Shown here: positions 60,276 through 64,000 of the stretch, piece by piece | Position numbering within the stretch: the first letter of the stretch is position 1 | How the letters are laid out: the number at the start of each line of letters is the position of its first letter | DNA from: Bacteroidales bacterium WCE2008 | GTDB lineage: Bacteria; Bacteroidota; Bacteroidia; Bacteroidales; UBA932 | Direction: 5' to 3' | Assembly (NCBI GenBank): GCA_900167925.1 | Contig: FUZM01000001.1 | Span: forward strand, 186,001 to 250,000 | Length of the DNA stretch: 64,000 bases | Made by a program: the position numbers and the translations under genes | Notes under the pieces: generated by a model | What the model was told of the DNA's origin: nothing | Database searches by the model: none | The model's input: the letters and a program-made list of their open reading frames with translations, nothing else

Positions 60276-62957
60276 ATGCCTACGACAAAACAAATAGTAT
60301 TCTTGAAGGATAAGTCGGGACTTTTCAATCTCCGAGATGATCTTGAATCTTTCGGATATGATGAACGACGAAAGAGATACTATGTGCAATTCAAGAAAGC
60401 CGAAAAATACCTTTACTATAACTCTGCAAACGTTGATATCGCCAGATTCTCTAGGCAGCTTGAACCTCCGTTCCGCGTAACGAGGAAAAAAGATGGCGAG
60501 GTTTTCTTCAATGTGCTAGGTGTCCGTATATTTGAGGGGAGAGAAAATACGGCATACAGGATTATCTACGAAAACGGAACCGGGAAGAATTATCCGGCAG
60601 ATTATATATCAATCGATGAACACATTGACGATTACCGATCAATAAATGTCTGGGGTTATCTCAATGAGGTTGCTAAGTACAATGTTATTCCTACTGATGA
60701 CGATAAAACGGTCAGTCTTGCCAATAAATACGCCAAGATGGAATTCGTTTCCAAAAATTCCCTTTTGGAAACATACCTCAATGTTGAAAAATACGAAAAC
60801 GCTGATTTAGGTCAGAACGCTCCGATTTTCCCCTTTGGGTGTAACAGGAGCCAGTATAAGGCTGTCAAGAATGCTTTAGAAAACAAGATCAGCGTTATCC
60901 AGGGGCCTCCGGGGACTGGTAAGACACAGACCATTCTCAATATCATGGCCAATCTGCTCTGGTCAGGGAAGACGATGGAAATTGTGTCTAACAACAACTC
61001 CGCCGTTGAAAATGTTAAGGAGAAACTGAATGCGGCTGATCTCGGTTTCCTGTGTGCTCAGCTGGGACGAGAGAGTAACAAAAAGGCTTTTTCTGAAAGC
61101 CAGACGGGCGTTTTCCCTGAAATGGATTCCTGGAAACAGGACGATGTCAAGAGTCTGCGACAAGAAGCTATTTCGCTTTCCCGCCGTCTACAAGAATTGT
61201 ATGAATGTCAGGAGAATCTGGCACTTTGCTCAGAGGAACTTAATGAGTACAGAAGACAGGTGGAGCGGTTCCCAAAGAAATACATTTCGCAGAGGCGCTG
61301 GGGTGTTGAAATCCTTGAAAAATATTTTCTACTTACTAGTCGAGAACTTGAGCGTCGGCATAATCTCTCATGGTGGACTCGTTTCCGTTTGCGTTATCAT
61401 CGCCTTCCTGCCACAAACGATGCTCCAGATGCTATTCAGTATTTACTCTTCGTGGCGAAGATTAAGAAGTTGGAGAGTAAATGTAAAAAATACAGCGAGG
61501 CGGTGCAGGATATAGATGCAAAGAATGAGCGGTTGAGGGATCTCTCGATGCTTGTCCTAAAGGATTATTTATTCAGAAAATATGGCGCAAATAAAGAGCG
61601 CACAGTATTCTCTGTTGACGATATATTTTTCAAGACAAGGAGTTTCCTGCAGAATTACCCGATAGTCCTTAGCACAACATTCTCCGCAACTTCAAATATT
61701 AATCAAGCATATAAGTTTGATTATCTTATTATGGATGAGGCTTCACAAGTGGATATTGCCGCAGGAGCGCTTGCTCTAAGCTGTGCGAATAATGCCGTAA
61801 TAGTCGGAGATCTTAAGCAATTGCCAAACGTAGTAGATAGCAAGACCGAAGAGATTGTAAGCGCCATATTTGCTAAATATGATATCGCGGAAGCTTATAG
61901 ATATTCTACAAACAGTTTCTTGTCTTCCATTTGCAAATTATATCCAACAATCCCTCAGACGCTCTTACGAGAGCACTATCGCTGCGATCCCCTTATCATT
62001 GGTTTTTGCAGTAAGCAGTTCTATAACGGAGACCTCATCCCAATGAAAAAGAGCGAATCTGAATTCGCCCCGATTCGTGTGGTGAGGACGGTGAAAGGAA
62101 ACCATGCAAGAGGAAAGGTTAATATCCGTCAGATAGAAACCATAACTCAGGAAGTTTTACCGACTTTAGAAGAAAGATTCACAGACATCGGAATCATTGC
62201 TCCGTATAATAAACAAGTGAACGCTCTCCATGATGAACTCGAGAAAACAGGACGACATTATGTTGCCGCTACTGTCCATAAGTTCCAAGGGCGAGAAAAT
62301 GATGCTATCGTTCTTTCTACGGTGGATAATCAAGTACAGGATTTTACGGACGATCCACATCTGCTAAATGTAGCAGTGTCCCGGGCAAAAAAGCAGTTTA
62401 CTCTTGTTGTATCTGCTGACGAACAACCTGATTCTAATATCCGGGATCTGATCGATTATATTGAGTATTATCAGGGAAAGAGCGAACAGAGCGAGATCTC
62501 ATCAATCTTTGACTTGTTGTATGAGGACTATACGCAAGATCTCCTCAATTTCTACAAGACGCACAAAAAGGTTTCTGAGTATGATTCCGAGAATCTGACA
62601 TATTGGGCCATCCACGATGCTATTAAAGAAAGAGGTTTTTCTCGTCTTGGTATTTTGTTGCATTATCCTCTCCGTCATTTGATCACGTCAGCCTCTAACT
62701 TAACCACTGAGCAAAGAGTGTACGCTTCCCGTTCGTGGACGCATGTCGATTTTCTAATCTATGATACGGTGTCGCACAAGGCAAAACTGGCCATAGAGGT
62801 GGATGGGACACAGTATCATAAAAAAGGGACAAAACAAAGCATGAGAGACGAACTGAAAGATTCAATACTTTCATCCATCGGACTTCCTTTACTGCGGTTA
62901 AGTACGGCAGGATCTCAAGAAATGGAACAAATCGGGCAGGCTTTGTCCCAAGCCTGA
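60276..62957 (+). CDS. UPF1-like SF1 helicase with C-terminal DUF2726/PD-(D/E)XK-like nuclease domain
   Basis: 893 residues. N-terminal domain of unknown fold (1-160), then SF1 helicase: Walker A QGPPGTGKTQT (209-219), motif Ia SNNNSAVENV, DEAS Walker B (MDEASQVD, near 484), a long coiled insert (about 290-440), motif IV-VI (ATVHKFQGREND, LNVAVSRAKK). C-terminal domain (about 770-893) with THVDFLIYD and LAIEVDGTQYHK, fitting a DUF2726/PD-(D/E)XK-like nuclease. The pattern helicase plus nuclease in one chain resembles anti-phage helicase proteins, though known UPF1-PLD fusions (Mokosh type II) carry a PLD instead. Nuclease residues are D-x-n-E-V-D, without the usual lysine after it. Confidence 0.9.
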   Translation: MPTTKQIVFLKDKSGLFNLRDDLESFGYDERRKRYYVQFKKAEKYLYYNSANVDIARFSRQLEPPFRVTRKKDGEVFFNVLGVRIFEGRENTAYRIIYENGTGKNYPADYISIDEHIDDYRSINVWGYLNEVAKYNVIPTDDDKTVSLANKYAKMEFVSKNSLLETYLNVEKYENADLGQNAPIFPFGCNRSQYKAVKNALENKISVIQGPPGTGKTQTILNIMANLLWSGKTMEIVSNNNSAVENVKEKLNAADLGFLCAQLGRESNKKAFSESQTGVFPEMDSWKQDDVKSLRQEAISLSRRLQELYECQENLALCSEELNEYRRQVERFPKKYISQRRWGVEILEKYFLLTSRELERRHNLSWWTRFRLRYHRLPATNDAPDAIQYLLFVAKIKKLESKCKKYSEAVQDIDAKNERLRDLSMLVLKDYLFRKYGANKERTVFSVDDIFFKTRSFLQNYPIVLSTTFSATSNINQAYKFDYLIMDEASQVDIAAGALALSCANNAVIVGDLKQLPNVVDSKTEEIVSAIFAKYDIAEAYRYSTNSFLSSICKLYPTIPQTLLREHYRCDPLIIGFCSKQFYNGDLIPMKKSESEFAPIRVVRTVKGNHARGKVNIRQIETITQEVLPTLEERFTDIGIIAPYNKQVNALHDELEKTGRHYVAATVHKFQGRENDAIVLSTVDNQVQDFTDDPHLLNVAVSRAKKQFTLVVSADEQPDSNIRDLIDYIEYYQGKSEQSEISSIFDLLYEDYTQDLLNFYKTHKKVSEYDSENLTYWAIHDAIKERGFSRLGILLHYPLRHLITSASNLTTEQRVYASRSWTHVDFLIYDTVSHKAKLAIEVDGTQYHKKGTKQSMRDELKDSILSSIGLPLLRLSTAGSQEMEQIGQALSQA

Positions 62958-63046
62958 ATTAAATCGGATGCCTCAAGCCAGGATGCACGGATGTCTATTG
63001 TATAAGTGCTTGAAAATAAACTATCTACGGAAAGCCTCTCCGCGCA

Positions 63047-63427
63047 TCACCATCCAAAAACATTACGCAATATCCACCACAATAATATGACGACAGGAAT
63101 ACTCCGGGAAAGAACCGGATTCCGACTTGCAAAATATAGTTTCGGGTATTTATAGCGGAGTGCGTCTGCAATCAGTAAGAACAAGATGATTGGGATAAAT
63201 ACGACGAGACAGGCATTATATTGAAAAGCCGAACCAACTCGAAGATGAAGCAGTTGATGTAGTGCTCTTTGTGATCCGCAGCCTGGACATTTCAATCCGG
63301 TTGCCCAAAAGAATGGGCATTTAGGGAAGAATGTGGTTTCTGGGTCGAACTTGGCATATATATAAATAGCAAAGAAGGCGGCGATAATAATCAATACTAT
63401 GCCAACCTTCTTTACTAATGGGTTCAT
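63047..63427 (-). CDS. DUF2752-family membrane protein
   Basis: 126 residues from ATG 63427 (MNPLVKKVGIVLI); the open frame continues upstream into the CD225-like gene and is not used. Three helices and the family mark GLKCPGCGSQRALHQLL with Cys-Pro-x-Cys-Gly. Unknown function; DUF2752 proteins are often next to CD225/TM2 membrane proteins. Its frame runs 10 nt after the next gene's stop. Confidence 0.85.
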   Translation of the reverse strand: MNPLVKKVGIVLIIIAAFFAIYIYAKFDPETTFFPKCPFFWATGLKCPGCGSQRALHQLLHLRVGSAFQYNACLVVFIPIILFLLIADALRYKYPKLYFASRNPVLSRSIPVVILLWWILRNVFGW

Positions 63428-63437
63428 AATCTTTGGA

Positions 63438-63773
63438 TTACAAATCGGCAAGAACTCCGACCCCAGCCAGAATGATGATAGCAAGAACATAGACGGCACC
63501 AGTGATAAGGCTGATGGTAATCCACGTTTGTGCAGTCTTGTTGCTGGACTCAGACTGATAGTACAGATTTGATTTCATTGAATCATCCGTAGACAGCATT
63601 GCGCTATTGTAAAGACTATTTGATTTTGAGGAATTCACAATAGCAATTATACCACCAATAAGGCAGCAGAACAACGTACAGATAATAGAAATAGCCATCT
63701 TATTGCTATGAGGGGGCAGGATAAAAGATGACTTCTGAGTCGTGGTTTGGGGTGTTGCTTGAGTCTCTTCCAT
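63438..63773 (-). CDS. CD225/dispanin-like small membrane protein
   Basis: 111 residues, two membrane helices. SNKMAISIICTLFCCLIGGIIAIV carries the C-C-x-I-G-x2-A motif of the CD225 (interferon-induced transmembrane-like) family; second helix near 85-105 (VYVLAIIILAGVGVL). Function unknown in bacteria. The upstream TM2 gene and the downstream DUF2752 gene are in the same direction. Confidence 0.8.
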   Translation of the reverse strand: MEETQATPQTTTQKSSFILPPHSNKMAISIICTLFCCLIGGIIAIVNSSKSNSLYNSAMLSTDDSMKSNLYYQSESSNKTAQTWITISLITGAVYVLAIIILAGVGVLADL

Positions 63774-63792
63774 TGTATTGATTCTTTAATAA

Positions 63793-64000
63793 TTATTTGC
63801 AAAGCATGAGGATCTCATTGAACTTCTTGTAGTTGTACTCATAAGTTCTTCTTTGGGCAGAGAAGATATCAATCAACCACCAGATTCCGAATCCATAGCA
63901 CGTAATAACCTTCAATACGCCTAATCCGATGTCATCAAGGAAGAAACGTTCCCAGCCGAGAACAATCGCGATGATCAAAATGATAGTCGGTTGCTGAAGG
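63793..64000 (-). CDS. TM2-domain protein, 3' part (cut by window edge)
   Basis: The minus-strand frame stays open to the window edge and begins LQQPTIILIIAIVLGWERFF, then DDIGLGVLKVITCYGFGIWWLIDIF, matching a TM2 domain (a short helix pair with the G-x2-GIWWLID turn). A TTG at 63978 is not the start; the protein goes on upstream. Small membrane protein, cellular role unknown. Confidence 0.8.
   Translation of the reverse strand, partial: LQQPTIILIIAIVLGWERFFLDDIGLGVLKVITCYGFGIWWLIDIFSAQRRTYEYNYKKFNEILMLCK

Overview
The window looks like a chromosome segment of a Bacteroidales bacterium (Bacteroidota). The evidence is an arginine operon with the Bacteroidota-type N-succinyl/acetylornithine carbamoyltransferase, a fused SecDF, tandem TonB-family proteins, a DUF4923 protein, a two-gene fumarate reductase set, and repeated promoters of the Bacteroidota type (TAnnTTTG near -7, TTG about 19-20 bases upstream). 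Genus cannot be fixed from the sequence alone.

Layout. 1-4.0 kb: arginine operon on the minus strand (acyltransferase, argG, argC, argD, argF'). 4.3-6.3 kb: an acetyl-CoA hydrolase/CoA-transferase and a small outer-membrane barrel. 6.4-15.8 kb: a minus-strand run of mfd, coaX, an outer-membrane protein, a TPR protein, lptC and ppiD, mostly envelope biogenesis. At 15.85-16.14 kb transcription switches direction around an AT-rich gap with DnaA-box-like 9-mers. 16.1-31.9 kb: ruvB, frdAB (no cytochrome b gene beside it), hflX, two TonB paralogues, ybeY-mnmG, ruvA, sufS-sufE-sufT-like-folK, glyS and a membrane TPR/HTH regulator. Three parS-like 16-mers lie at 24.95, 25.26 and 27.18 kb. With the strand switch they suggest a replication-origin region, which is an inference.

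25.9-26.1 kb holds a GC-rich element: a 19-bp outer stem enclosing three perfect hairpins. 32.75-33.89 kb is a 1.1-kb gene-free block with degenerate GC-rich repeats followed by four 74-bp tandem units, each able to fold as a long hairpin. 33.9-45.3 kb returns to core genes (DUF4923, ThiL-like, EEP phosphatase, dnaE, secDF, a PD40/SPOR-like envelope protein).

From tRNA-Ser(GCT) at 45.35 kb to the end the window is an accessory island. The tRNA 3' end is duplicated exactly 200 bp downstream. There follow a broken IS30-family transposase, gene fragments, remnants of a tyrosine integrase and an ATPase, several hypothetical and secreted proteins, hipBA, a fic gene bracketed by near-identical 40-bp repeats, an orphan vsr, a PLD-helicase-DUF3427 gene overlapped by a NUDIX gene, a membrane TPR protein with seven near-identical repeats, a UPF1-like helicase with a nuclease-like C-terminus, and small membrane proteins (DUF2752, CD225-like, TM2). 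The helicase, nuclease, NUDIX and toxin-like content resembles a defence island. That function is inferred from domains and context, not shown.
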